A stretch of DNA of 52,862 nt from Chitinophagia bacterium (lineage in GTDB: Bacteria; Bacteroidota; Bacteroidia; Chitinophagales; Chitinophagaceae): positions 1 through 52,862 of the forward strand of contig JAJPJP010000279.1 of assembly GCA_021324175.1 (NCBI GenBank), given 5' to 3'. Position 1 is the first letter of the stretch. Each line of letters opens with the position of its first letter. A program made the translations under genes and the position numbers. Of this stretch, positions 16,202-25,248 are shown in pieces. The notes under the pieces are model-generated. The model worked only from the letters and a program-made list of their open reading frames with translations, was not told the DNA's origin and made no database searches.

Positions 16202-16876
16202 ATGATCGAATTCGAACCATTTTGGCTCACATTCAAGCTGGCGTTTTTTGCGACGGTGATATTGTTTTTGGTTTCAATTCCGCTGGGCAGCTGGTTGTCA
16301 AAAAAAGGGAATATTGCGAAGACTTGTGTCGAGGTTTTGGTAAGTATGCCGTTGGTCCTGCCGCCGACGGTTTTCGGATTTTATCTGCTGGTTGCATTCA
16401 GCCCTGAAAACGCATTCGGAGGATTCTTAGACCACTGGCTTGGCTTGCGCTTTGTATTTTCGTTTGGCGGTCTCCTGGTTGCTTCTGTGATCTATAGCCT
16501 GCCGTTCATGGTTCATCCGATTCAATCGGGATTTTCCTCTTTGCCGCCAAGTTTGAAGGAAGCTGCTTATTCGCTGGGCAAGTCGCGTTGGGACACGTTG
16601 ATTCACGTGCTGCTCCCCGGAATCAAATCTTCGCTGATTGCGGGGGTTATCCTGACCTTTGCGCACACGGTGGGCGAGTTTGGCGTGGTACTGATGATTG
16701 GGGGGAATATTCCGGGGAAAACACGGACGGCCTCAATTGCTATTTATGACGAAGTCGAAGCATTCAGATACGGCAACGCAAATGTGTACGCAGTAATCCT
16801 GCTTATTCTTTCTTTTGTGGTGCTTTTTACCATGTATTGGCGCAATCGCAGGACGCAGCAAGTAAGAATTCTATGA
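16202..16876 (+). CDS. modB: Molybdate ABC transporter permease
   Basis: Inner-membrane channel of the molybdate importer. From the ATG at 16202 it is 224 aa with five or six membrane segments. The coupling region SLPPSLKEAAYSLGKSRWDTLIHVLLPGIK (about 117-146) is the EAA loop that contacts ModC, and FAHTVGEFGVVLMIGGNIPGKT is a ModB hallmark. A longer frame starting at 16136 would overlap modA and is rejected. It ends in a 4-base ATGA overlap with modC, indicating translational coupling. Confidence 0.95.
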   Translation: MIEFEPFWLTFKLAFFATVILFLVSIPLGSWLSKKGNIAKTCVEVLVSMPLVLPPTVFGFYLLVAFSPENAFGGFLDHWLGLRFVFSFGGLLVASVIYSLPFMVHPIQSGFSSLPPSLKEAAYSLGKSRWDTLIHVLLPGIKSSLIAGVILTFAHTVGEFGVVLMIGGNIPGKTRTASIAIYDEVEAFRYGNANVYAVILLILSFVVLFTMYWRNRRTQQVRIL

Positions 16877-17754
16877 TCCATTTCGATATAGAAAAGAAAT
16901 TGCACTCCGCTAACGGTGAATTTATTCTCCATGCAAGTGGAAAAATAGATTCAGGCGCATTCGTTAGTCTTTATGGCGCCTCGGGAGCGGGCAAGACCAG
17001 TTTTTTGAGAATGCTTGCAGGTTTGATGAAACCAGACAACGGGTCGATCTGGGCGGATGACATCGCCTGGTATGATGCGCAGAAACGGATCGATATCAGT
17101 CCGCAAAAAAGACGAATCGGCCTGGTGTTCCAGGATTATGCTCTTTTCCCGAATATGAACGTTCGGGCCAACATTGCCTTTGCTCTCCCAAAAAATGAGC
17201 GGTCATCATTTGTCGATGAATTACTCGAATTGACCAACCTGGTGAATTTGGCTTCGCGAAAAACCGAACATCTTTCGGGAGGAGAACGTCAGCGCGTTGC
17301 CCTTGCACGCGCAATCGCGAGAAAGCCCTCGTTATTATTGCTTGATGAACCGCTTTCTGCCATCGACCACGAAATGAGGATGCAGCTTCAGAGTACTTTG
17401 CTAAATATTCACCGTAAATTTAAGCTGACCACGATCCTTGTGAGTCATGATGCGGGCGAGATCATTAAATTGAGCGACCGGGTTATTCACCTTAAAGACG
17501 GCTTGATGACCCCTTTGCTCGCACCTTCAAGGATGTTCATGAGCAATGGCGACAATTCCATCCTGTTGGGCGACATTGTTGAAATCGAAAGGACCGGGAG
17601 TGAATCTTTTGTCGTCGTTCTCTTGAGTGACAGGATGGTGCGTATCAGCTCGGCCGCGTGCGAGCAGGCATTAAGTATAGGCGATTCAATTAAGCTTACC
17701 TACGATCGGAATTTTCCGCGAATTACAAAGCTCGAATCTACACCGAGCGATTAA
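16873..17754 (+). CDS. modC: Molybdate ABC transporter ATP-binding protein
   Basis: ATPase that drives molybdate uptake. The 293-aa protein shows Walker A GASGAGKT (35-42), Q-loop VFQDYALFP, signature LSGGERQ (134-140), Walker B LLLLDEP (154-160) and H-loop His192. The last 65 residues look like one TOBE/MOP-type domain (SFVVVLLSDRMVRIS), which in ModC binds oxyanion or regulates. It is shorter than the E. coli protein (about 350 aa), mainly in this C-terminal part. The start overlaps the modB stop by four bases; the earlier in-frame ATG at 16837 would lie inside modB. Confidence 0.94.
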   Translation: MIHFDIEKKLHSANGEFILHASGKIDSGAFVSLYGASGAGKTSFLRMLAGLMKPDNGSIWADDIAWYDAQKRIDISPQKRRIGLVFQDYALFPNMNVRANIAFALPKNERSSFVDELLELTNLVNLASRKTEHLSGGERQRVALARAIARKPSLLLLDEPLSAIDHEMRMQLQSTLLNIHRKFKLTTILVSHDAGEIIKLSDRVIHLKDGLMTPLLAPSRMFMSNGDNSILLGDIVEIERTGSESFVVVLLSDRMVRISSAACEQALSIGDSIKLTYDRNFPRITKLESTPSD

Positions 17755-17784
17755 ATCTTTAATTTTTCTGATAAACAAAAGTCC

Positions 17785-18219
17785 ATGACACCTAAACTGC
17801 TGTTGCGCATCGCATCCCTGGTCATGTTACTCCATACGATAGGCCATTCAATCGGCGCTATTACCTGGAAGCAGGCTCCGAACAAGACAATTGCTGATCT
17901 GATTGCCGGAATGGAAAGCAATCATTTTGACTTTTTTGGACGACAGGTCAGCCTGGCAATGTTTTTTGAGGGTTACGGCGTTTTGATGATTCTCGTTCTC
18001 CTTTTTATAACCATCCTCTTATGGTTATTAAGTGGCCATACGGGAAACGCATTGACAAGGAAATTGCTTCCGTGGCTTTGTGCTTTCCTCATACTTTTTG
18101 GAATTAGCGAATGGTTCTACTTTTTCCCGCTGCCATCTATATTCTCGGTTCTTTCGGGAATTCTTTGTTTATTGGCATGTGCTGGAAAGGCGAAATCTAA
18201 CCCATCAACCGCCGGATGA
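17785..18219 (+). CDS. Small uncharacterised membrane protein
   Basis: A 144-aa protein with four membrane segments. The first segment holds a conserved-looking HTIGHSIGAITW motif (17-28) with two histidines facing a basic N-terminus, and a second motif FDFFGRQVSLAMFFEGYG precedes segment two. This layout resembles the LIC_13387-like hypothetical membrane proteins. It is 30 bases after modC, so read-through from the mod operon is possible, though nothing else ties it to molybdate. Confidence 0.65.
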   Translation: MTPKLLLRIASLVMLLHTIGHSIGAITWKQAPNKTIADLIAGMESNHFDFFGRQVSLAMFFEGYGVLMILVLLFITILLWLLSGHTGNALTRKLLPWLCAFLILFGISEWFYFFPLPSIFSVLSGILCLLACAGKAKSNPSTAG

Positions 18220-18312
18220 CAATCGATGGTAATTTGGCGATTCAAGAGATTTTGTGAAGCATGATAAAGCAACACCTTGCGTCTCCCAAGCTTCTACATA
18301 ACATATTACTTT

Positions 18313-19176
18313 TTACCTCTCAAGAAATTCAAGAACCTTGTTGATCAGGGAAACCCTCTTGTTGGTAAATGGATGATCAGTTTGCCAGACCTGGTAATCA
18401 AAGTAAGCCTTATTTGCATTTCGGATGGCGGCGGCCACTTGCTTGTTCCCCGGGTGTTCATCAAGCATGATGATTTGCTTACCTGCTAACGCGTTGCCGT
18501 CATTAATCAGGTTGTAGTAGTCACGATTGCTAATGACTGGGCTAAATAACTCCTTCAGTGATGCATTTAAAACGAAATACCTGCCGCCGGTATTCGGATT
18601 ATTAGCGAGTTGGAGCAATTCTTTTTCTGTTGTCACCTTTTTGAAGTCATTGCCGATATTCCAGGACGAGAGGGCAAATCCTTTTTTTATCGATGGCAAT
18701 TTTTGAAGCGCCTTAAGACACACCCAACCTCCCATGCTGTGGCCGAAAAGAACAATGTCCGAGGTATCAATTTTGAGGGAGTCTTCGTATTTTTTGCAAA
18801 ATGCATAGACATTCACAACATCTTCCACACAGTTTGTAAAACTGAACTTTCCCTGGCTTCCCCAAGATCCGCGGTAGTCAAAATAGATGACGTTCCATCC
18901 GTGGCTTCTGACAACCTGCGCCAGGTCGAGATTGCGCTCGTTGCCCGGATAGCCGTGAAGAAGTAGCAAGGTAGGATGCTTTTCAGCGCCATTAGCCCTG
19001 TAAATAAATCCGGCCAACAACGAATTGCCTGAGGGTATAAAAAGCTCGGTGAAACCTGCAGGCGATGTTTTGTCCCAATCAAGATCCCTCAGCACGATGC
19101 TGTCATTCTGGGCGAAAATATTTGTCGTGACGAAAAGGAGTATCGCGAAAAGAATTTTCGTAGCTGAATTGCGCAT
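18313..19176 (-). CDS. Secreted alpha/beta hydrolase
   Basis: A 287-aa exported hydrolase with a signal peptide ending in IFAQ (residue 23). The fold is marked by LLLLHGYPGNERN (oxyanion-hole region HG), the VIYFDYRGSWGSQG loop, and the nucleophile elbow GHSMGG with Ser147. A C-terminal acidic residue and His are expected around 240-270 (ITMLDEHPGNKQ, then QTDHPF), the last giving a plausible catalytic His. It resembles prolyl-oligopeptidase-like or esterase hydrolases; substrate unknown. It is convergent with the preceding membrane-protein gene. Confidence 0.82.
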   Translation of the reverse strand: MRNSATKILFAILLFVTTNIFAQNDSIVLRDLDWDKTSPAGFTELFIPSGNSLLAGFIYRANGAEKHPTLLLLHGYPGNERNLDLAQVVRSHGWNVIYFDYRGSWGSQGKFSFTNCVEDVVNVYAFCKKYEDSLKIDTSDIVLFGHSMGGWVCLKALQKLPSIKKGFALSSWNIGNDFKKVTTEKELLQLANNPNTGGRYFVLNASLKELFSPVISNRDYYNLINDGNALAGKQIIMLDEHPGNKQVAAAIRNANKAYFDYQVWQTDHPFTNKRVSLINKVLEFLER

Positions 19177-19229
19177 AAAGAATTTTAGACAAGATGATCG
19201 CCCAAGTTAGCGCAAATTACATTGATATA

Positions 19230-19442
19230 TTAAACCCGGGAATGAAGTGTGTCACTTGAAATGGCCTTTTTCGGAAGACCGAGGGTGAATGCCCTCGATT
19301 TGCTCTCGCCCGTATCAACCTTGACTTCTCGTCCGTGCACTTTCAACCTGATATGGCTTAGCAAATGACCCAGGCCGGAACCCCTTCCGATGGTTTGGTT
19401 GTAAAATGGCTTGAAGATCTCTTCCACGGTAGAAATGATCAC
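19230..19442 (-). pseudogene. Relic of a sensor histidine kinase C-terminus (HATPase_c)
   Basis: The 70-residue reading contains EEIFKPFYNQTIGRGSGLG, then HIRLKVHGREVKVDTGESK and AFTLGLP. It lines up with the final part of Bacteroidota histidine kinases, normally IFQPFFTT-x-GxGTGLGLSLSYDIVKAHGG-x-IKV...F-x-IQLP. The G2-box glycines are kept, but the usual serine-rich helix is altered and no N-box, H-box or sensor domain precedes it. The GTG start overlaps the stop of the upstream kelch gene by four bases, so only about 60 residues of the kinase remain. It cannot work as a kinase. Confidence 0.6.
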
Positions 19443-20455
19443 GGCTGAAATTCCGTAAGATCACTTAGCGGAGTGTTACCAGAGAGGCCAAGACCTACGA
19501 ATCCCCTACCGGAAACAGAAAACCCTATTGCGCCTTGCCGGTTGGCTGGCAACGACGTCATCTCGTTCCACAGATCAGTGGCGAAATTGTAAGCCCAGGT
19601 CTGGTTCATCAGCGCCCCGTTGATGCCAGTTGCAATAAAGGCCCTGTCGCCGATTTTGGTATTTTTCAAGACAAAGCCAACGCCATTGCTCCGTTCAATC
19701 GTCGTATAGCCGTCATCATATGTGCCGGGGCTGGAATTGGTTATATTCCGTAATTGCCGCCATTGACTAGCGTCATCGAGATTGGGATCAAATCTCCAAA
19801 AATCATTGACCACCGAGCCGCTACTGCTACCTGTCACGACATAAGCAGAATCATAATAAACAAAAGCAATGGCCTGCGTCCTGGTGTAACCAGGATAACT
19901 AATTGTTGCCGACCAGGAATCACTCGAGGGGTCGTAACGGTAAAAATCTTTTTGGTAGCTGCCGTCGTAGCCTGTTCCGATATAACCATAATTGCCGATT
20001 GAAAAGGCTACGGCGTCATATCGCGCCGTGCCAATAAAGGCAGCTTTTTGCGTCCAGGCATTGGCATTGGGGTCGAATTGCCAGCAATCACTGAGCATGT
20101 TATAACCGTCGTATCCTGTTGCGATATAACCTTCACCGTTCACACTAAAACCGACTGCGCTATTGCGCGCAATGCCTGCCAGGTTTACCTGTTGCGACCA
20201 GGTATTGTTGGAAGGATCAAATCTCCAGAAATCATTCAGGCGTGTAAAATTGCTATCGACACCAGTGCCGACATAAACATAATTTCCAATCACAAAGGCC
20301 ACTGATTCGCTCCGTCCCTCTGCCGGCATGCCGGGCTGAGCGATCCAGGTGCCGTCTGCAATAGCGGCGGGAATGCCGCAACAAGCATCATGTTTACACG
20401 AATTAAATAGGATCGGCGATATCAGTAGGAGAGACAACGTAGAATTTCTGTTCAT
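19439..20455 (-). CDS. Kelch-repeat lipoprotein
   Basis: A surface or periplasmic beta-propeller. From the ATG at 20455 it is 338 aa and begins with a lipoprotein signal whose lipobox LFNSC puts the lipidated Cys at residue 20; an upstream in-frame ATG at 20470 adds five residues. At least six kelch blades follow, each with a G-Y-x-G-TG core and an FWRFDPSxNxW-type strand (for example VYVGTG, YIATGYDG, YIGTGYDG). Ligand unknown. Nothing ties it functionally to the kinase relic that overlaps its 3' end. Confidence 0.85.
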   Translation of the reverse strand: MNRNSTLSLLLISPILFNSCKHDACCGIPAAIADGTWIAQPGMPAEGRSESVAFVIGNYVYVGTGVDSNFTRLNDFWRFDPSNNTWSQQVNLAGIARNSAVGFSVNGEGYIATGYDGYNMLSDCWQFDPNANAWTQKAAFIGTARYDAVAFSIGNYGYIGTGYDGSYQKDFYRYDPSSDSWSATISYPGYTRTQAIAFVYYDSAYVVTGSSSGSVVNDFWRFDPNLDDASQWRQLRNITNSSPGTYDDGYTTIERSNGVGFVLKNTKIGDRAFIATGINGALMNQTWAYNFATDLWNEMTSLPANRQGAIGFSVSGRGFVGLGLSGNTPLSDLTEFQP

Positions 20456-20568
20456 CGTTTGGTTTTCCATAAAATTATTCGCGTGTGGGGTTAAAACGGT
20501 GTTAAACGACTTTCAGGCCGTCCTAAAAAAATGTGAAGGACATTAGCGATCTCGTATTAAGAAGCCAT

Positions 20569-22995
20569 TTATTCAGTCCTCAAGCTCTCGATCGGATTGG
20601 CATTCGCCGCGCGGATGGCGCGAACACTGATCGTCGCCAGCGCAATTAGAAGGGTGGCTAAGCCGGCACCGAGGAACACCCACCAGGGAAGGCTTACCCT
20701 ATATGCAAAATCGCGAAGCCAGCCGTTCATTGCCACCCAACCAAGTGGAGCGGCGATAACAAAAGATATGCAGACAAGTATGAGAAAGCCCTTTGTCAAC
20801 TGCAGAAAGACTTCCGAAACATTTGCACCCAAAACTTTCCTGATGCCAATTTCCTTGATCCTGGATTGGACGGAGAAGCTGACCAAACCAAAAAGACCCA
20901 TGCATGCGATGCAAATTCCCCATAGAGCAGCTACGGTAAAAATGTTCACATATTGCCTTTCGGTCGCGTAAAGTTTGTTGAAACTTTCATCAATAAAAAA
21001 ATAATCAAACGGGTTGCCGGCAAAGCTTGCTCCGTATTCCCTTTCCAGGTTGGCGATCTTTTCAGCAAGATGATCGGGGCTCAGGCGGATGGTATAATAG
21101 GCCGTGTTATGCTGGGGATAAAATATCATCGGGCTCACCGCGAATTTGGCGCTTGTGTGATTATAATCGCTGACCACACCGATGACTTCAAACTTTCGTC
21201 CATGCCATTTTACCGGAGTGCGAAGGGCATCATCGGGACTATTGAAACCCAGTTGCCTTGCTGCGGCCTCATTGATAAGGATCTTGCTGTTGTCATTCCA
21301 TTTTACATTGCATTCACGATTCGAAAAGTTTCTACCGGCAAGCAGGTGGATTTGATAAGTTGGGAGATACCTTTCATCGATGATCACAAAAGAGTATGCC
21401 TTTACCTCGTCTCCCCGGACGGAAGCTGGTTGCGTAATCCCGCTATTCATGAAATTAAAATTCCCGCTGGGTACGCTTCCGCTGGCGCTGAAGTCCAACA
21501 CATAATTTGCGCGGGATAATGCTTCTTCAAATGCCGCACGACGAAGATTGAATGTACTGTCGTTTCCGACGAGCGGGCCGCGGATGACGAGTAGTTGATT
21601 TGGGTTCAGTCCGAGCTTTTTATTTTGCATATACCCCAACTGGCGATATATGATCATCGTTGCGATAATGAGAAGCATTGAGATCGAGAACTGCGCGACG
21701 ACCAGCGACTTTCTGAGGAAAATCCCCTTAACCGAGTTAGTAATTTTCCCCTTTAGCGTCTCGACAGGTTTGTAGGCTGACAGGCTAAAGGCAGTATATG
21801 CGCCCGAAAGGATTGCGCCTGCAAAAAGAAGGAACAGACCAACAATCCACGCAGGGCTTTGAGTTAACGAGCGCCATGAGAGATGTTTTCCGACAAGGTC
21901 GTTGAAAAGCGGCTGAAGCAGGGTAACCAAAATTCCTGCGATGAAAAAAGCAAGGAGATTGGTCACGAGGGATTCTCCCAAAAATTGGACAGCCAGACGG
22001 CCCCTGCTGGCGCCCACTACCTTTCTTATACCAACTTCAGAGGCACGACGAAATCCGTTTGCCGTCGAAAGATTGACATAATTGAACCAGGCAATCAATA
22101 AAATAAGCAAGGTAATCACTGAAAGCAGATAGACATTTTTGAGACTGCTAGACACCGGGTAATTCTCATCAAGGGATCTTCCAAGGTGAATGTCGGAAAG
22201 CGATTGGAGCCTAAAGGCCACGCCGTCTTTTCTCGGTCTTAGCTCGGTCCTTAAAGCGCTCAGCTTATTTTCCAGTGATGGGATGTTCACATTTGGTGCG
22301 AGCGCAACATAAGTATTGATGTATTGAGAGCTCAGATTATCCAGGCTTGCCCAGTCGTTGTTGTTAAGGTTTGCCGGGTTTTTTAGCGTTTCCAGCGAGA
22401 ATAACACATTGAACCGGATATCAGAATTGTCTCCCATATCTGCGTATACGGCACCAACGGTATAGAGTGTGCTGCCAAATTGGTTATTTACAACAAGCGT
22501 CTTTCCAATGGGATCTTCGTCACCAAAATATTTGCGTGCCCTTGATTCTGAAAGGAAAATGGTATTCGGTTGAGAAAGTGAAGCCGCATCACCCTTCGTC
22601 ACGCGAAACGAAAAAAAACGGAAGAAATTACCGTCTGCATAGCCCGTTTCAGACTCACTGAAAGACCGGCCAGAATCTGGTCGGCCGATAATCGTACTGC
22701 CAGTTTCTTCGTCGAACCGGCACGCATCTTTGATTTCAGGGAATTGGTGTTTGAAGATGTCCGCCCACCCAGGCTCGGTTTCAGTCCATGTCTTGCCGGT
22801 AACGTCCAGATTTATCAACCGGTAAAGATCCGCAAGGTTGCGATGGAAACGATTCACCGACTTTTCAAGGCTGATATATTGCACCAGGAAAAAGAATGCG
22901 CAGATACCGAGGGCAAGCCCCGAGATATTAATAAAGGCACTGGTTTTATTGCGTACAATGTTGCGCCACGCCGCTTTCAAAAAAATCTTTGTCAT
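20569..22995 (-). CDS. ABC transporter permease of the MacB/FtsX family
   Basis: An 808-aa permease. It starts with the typical MTKIFLKAAWRNIVRNKTSAFINISGLALGICAFFF anchor, then a periplasmic MacB_PCD domain (about 60-240), an FtsX membrane block (about 280-440, with ASEVGIRKVVGASRGRLAVQFLGE), a second periplasmic domain and a second FtsX block ending PIESLRTE. RIKEIGIRKVLGANVSEVFLQL (about 705-726) is the repeated coupling motif. This duplicated form is very common in Bacteroidota, usually in multi-copy families. No ATPase gene is adjacent. Role probably macrolide, lipid or signal-peptide related; unknown. Confidence 0.92.
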   Translation of the reverse strand: MTKIFLKAAWRNIVRNKTSAFINISGLALGICAFFFLVQYISLEKSVNRFHRNLADLYRLINLDVTGKTWTETEPGWADIFKHQFPEIKDACRFDEETGSTIIGRPDSGRSFSESETGYADGNFFRFFSFRVTKGDAASLSQPNTIFLSESRARKYFGDEDPIGKTLVVNNQFGSTLYTVGAVYADMGDNSDIRFNVLFSLETLKNPANLNNNDWASLDNLSSQYINTYVALAPNVNIPSLENKLSALRTELRPRKDGVAFRLQSLSDIHLGRSLDENYPVSSSLKNVYLLSVITLLILLIAWFNYVNLSTANGFRRASEVGIRKVVGASRGRLAVQFLGESLVTNLLAFFIAGILVTLLQPLFNDLVGKHLSWRSLTQSPAWIVGLFLLFAGAILSGAYTAFSLSAYKPVETLKGKITNSVKGIFLRKSLVVAQFSISMLLIIATMIIYRQLGYMQNKKLGLNPNQLLVIRGPLVGNDSTFNLRRAAFEEALSRANYVLDFSASGSVPSGNFNFMNSGITQPASVRGDEVKAYSFVIIDERYLPTYQIHLLAGRNFSNRECNVKWNDNSKILINEAAARQLGFNSPDDALRTPVKWHGRKFEVIGVVSDYNHTSAKFAVSPMIFYPQHNTAYYTIRLSPDHLAEKIANLEREYGASFAGNPFDYFFIDESFNKLYATERQYVNIFTVAALWGICIACMGLFGLVSFSVQSRIKEIGIRKVLGANVSEVFLQLTKGFLILVCISFVIAAPLGWVAMNGWLRDFAYRVSLPWWVFLGAGLATLLIALATISVRAIRAANANPIESLRTE

Positions 22996-23446
22996 AATTA
23001 CTTTGTCATTATTTGCAAAGCCTGTTTAAGCTTTTGGCCATTCCCAAATGATGGCTGACGATCCCACAGCCGTCATCCAGGAAATTCCTGTGATCCAGGT
23101 TTTTTGCAACGGCCATTGCCATTCTAAACGCCTGAGCCGCCGAATCATGATCAGCGTAAACATCCTGAAGATACATTGTCAGATATATTGTTGTCGCATC
23201 CGCAACATGAAATTGAAAGGACGAGCAGGCAGACAACGTTGCACTTTAAACAAAAGGTCTGTTTGACTTTGGACACTAAATCTACAAACAACCTATTACC
23301 GCAATTTCGGGGCCAGCATACGGGGAATGCCTTTTTGTATCCGGATTTTCCATTTTCATCTAAACTGGGAAACGATTTGATCATTTCATTTGTAATATTG
23401 ACGCTCCAAATATTGACCGATTATTAACGCCAAATAAAATCATCGC
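22996..23446. other. 451-base gap between divergent genes
   Basis: No confident gene. A minus-strand frame at 23009-23236 could encode up to 75 residues ending AKSLNRLCK just before the permease start; from an inner ATG it has plausible protein-like composition (AAQAFRMAMAVAKNLDHRN), but I recognise no family and there is no start signal. The right part (23240-23446) is AT-rich. TAATATTG at 23393-23400, one base off the -7 consensus, may belong to the following gene. Confidence 0.4.
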
Positions 23447-24460
23447 ATGAAAAAGTACATTTTGCTCTGCGCAGTTCTAACCATTGTTGCAGTAATTTCC
23501 TACGCCCAGAACAAACCCTCCTATCGGATTAGCGCGTCCTTCCCCATCATGAGTGCCGGTGGCTATGATTATTTGACTGTTGACCAGTCTTCAGACAAGC
23601 TGTATGTTTCGCACGGCTCGCAGGTGAATGTCCTGAATAAAATCACGGGGGATTCACTTGGCGTAATAAAAACTGAAAAGGATGTCCATGGTATTGCCCT
23701 GGTTCATGACCAGGGAAAAGGTTACATCACTAATGGAAGCATGAATAAAGTCCTGGTTTTTGACCTCGCAACAAACAAAGTCCTTAGATACGTACCGGCT
23801 GGGCAATTTGCTGACGGCATTTTCTATGATGACTTCTCGAAAAAAGTAATTTCCTGCAATGGCAGGAGCAAAAATATGACCGTAATCGACCCGGTTACTG
23901 ATTCGGTAGTTGCAACGATCCAACTAACCGGCTGGCCGGAAACTGCCGTAAGCGATGGGAAGGGAAATATCTACGTCAACAACGCAGAAAAAGGTGAGAT
24001 GGATGTCATCGACGCACGCACGTTTGTGGTTACGCATAACTGGCCGAACGGCCCGGGCTCTGGTGCATCCGGCCTGGCAATCGACCGTGAGAATATGCGG
24101 TTATTCGCCACCTGCGAGAACAAGATGATGATCGTGATGGACGCGACAAACGGAAAAGTGTTGGCCAATTTCCCCACAGGGGAGGGAGCTGATGGCGCGG
24201 CGTTTGATAACCAGCTGAAAGCGGCCTACTCTTCGAATGGCGAAGGAACACTGACGGTTATTAAGGAGCTTTCGCCGGATAAATTTGAGCTGGCCGGAAA
24301 TGTAAAGACCAAAACAGGCGCGAGGACGATCACCGTTGACCAGTCAACTCATCATATTTTTCTTCCCTCTGGTTCGTTTAAGCCGGCGGAAAAAGGGTCC
24401 TTCCGACCCCAAATTATTCCCGGAACATTTAAAATTATTGTGGTGGAGCCGCAACCCTGA
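23447..24460 (+). CDS. Secreted YncE-like beta-propeller protein
   Basis: A 337-aa exported protein with a signal peptide ending in SYAQ. The mature part is built of repeats of the YVTN/YncE type, each with a KLYVSHG / GYITNGS / NIYVNNAEKG strand followed by V-x-D-x-x-T-x-K (for example VLVFDLATNKVL, MTVIDPVTDSVV, MMIVMDATNGKVL). About seven blades are visible. Such propellers bind ligands or partners; no catalytic residues are evident. It is commonly annotated as a YncE family protein; its role here is unknown. Confidence 0.85.
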   Translation: MKKYILLCAVLTIVAVISYAQNKPSYRISASFPIMSAGGYDYLTVDQSSDKLYVSHGSQVNVLNKITGDSLGVIKTEKDVHGIALVHDQGKGYITNGSMNKVLVFDLATNKVLRYVPAGQFADGIFYDDFSKKVISCNGRSKNMTVIDPVTDSVVATIQLTGWPETAVSDGKGNIYVNNAEKGEMDVIDARTFVVTHNWPNGPGSGASGLAIDRENMRLFATCENKMMIVMDATNGKVLANFPTGEGADGAAFDNQLKAAYSSNGEGTLTVIKELSPDKFELAGNVKTKTGARTITVDQSTHHIFLPSGSFKPAEKGSFRPQIIPGTFKIIVVEPQP

Positions 24461-24500
24461 TCGGCAAGCAAGGGGACGGCGGGCCTCTTACTTGAAGATG

Positions 24501-25052
24501 TTAAGACATATTTAAACTGGAAATGAGTAAGTAGATTCCGTAAATGGTGACGACGAACATGGTCCCAAACGCGATTCCGATGATGCTGAGAACCCTCGAA
24601 GTCCTCGTATACTTGCGATCCAGGGCATAAATGTCTGCACTCGAGATCATGGCGGCGGGAATAGATACATGCGACCCCATTTTTTCACTGAAGGAACCTT
24701 TCACATAAAGATGTGCCTCATTGAGCACATCGATGTCATCACGCACTTTGAACCTGTTGTGATTTGCCCGTAAGGGATTCAGATACCTGGAATGTTCGCC
24801 AATCAGTGTATCAAATTCGCCTTCAAGATTCTTGTCGACCATCCGAGCCCTGGCTAAATGAAAATATCCGGAATCGGTATGCACGACAATATACTCCTCG
24901 TCATCTTCCAGGCGCCGAGCCGTAGCCGAATCAATAGTATAAACCGTATTTGTATTGTAATAGTGTAAGAAGCAACTGCTGAAAGAAACGGCTAAAACGG
25001 TACACGCCAAAAGCAATAGTGATTTCAACTGGAATGGAAGGTTTTGGTTCAT
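24501..25052 (-). CDS. Uncharacterised lipoprotein with C-terminal membrane segment
   Basis: From the ATG at 25052 this is 183 aa. A lipoprotein signal ends at VSFSSC, giving Cys27 as the lipidation site. The middle (EEYIVVHTDSGYFHLARARMVDKNLEGEF) has a beta pattern like small RNA-binding-like or LysM-adjacent folds in Bacteroidota lipoproteins, where such a segment often reports on transition-metal or stress lipoproteins; I assign no function. A hydrophobic segment near the end (LSIIGIAFGTMFVVTIYGIYLLI) could insert in a membrane. A longer frame to 25301 would run into the divergent regulator and is rejected. Confidence 0.6.
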   Translation of the reverse strand: MNQNLPFQLKSLLLLACTVLAVSFSSCFLHYYNTNTVYTIDSATARRLEDDEEYIVVHTDSGYFHLARARMVDKNLEGEFDTLIGEHSRYLNPLRANHNRFKVRDDIDVLNEAHLYVKGSFSEKMGSHVSIPAAMISSADIYALDRKYTRTSRVLSIIGIAFGTMFVVTIYGIYLLISSLNMS

Positions 25053-25248
25053 GGAAAAGGCTTTTTGCGATCGCAAGAGCGAGAAGATTGACCTTTCTCT
25101 GTTCATCTGATTACGCTGGCTGCAGACCCCTGGTTGCCCGCGGCATAAGTGAAGTGACTTTTTCATTGTGCAATTCTGTTCACTAAGTTTTTCGGGTCTT
25201 CGGCGTTTCCGAATTATTGGTATATTACAGCACAGCGACAACAGGCCT

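Noticed and set aside
20569-22995. Naming the MacB/FtsX-type permease macB
   Set aside because: It lacks the fused ATPase domain of MacB and no ATPase gene is adjacent; the Bacteroidota family is large and functionally diverse.
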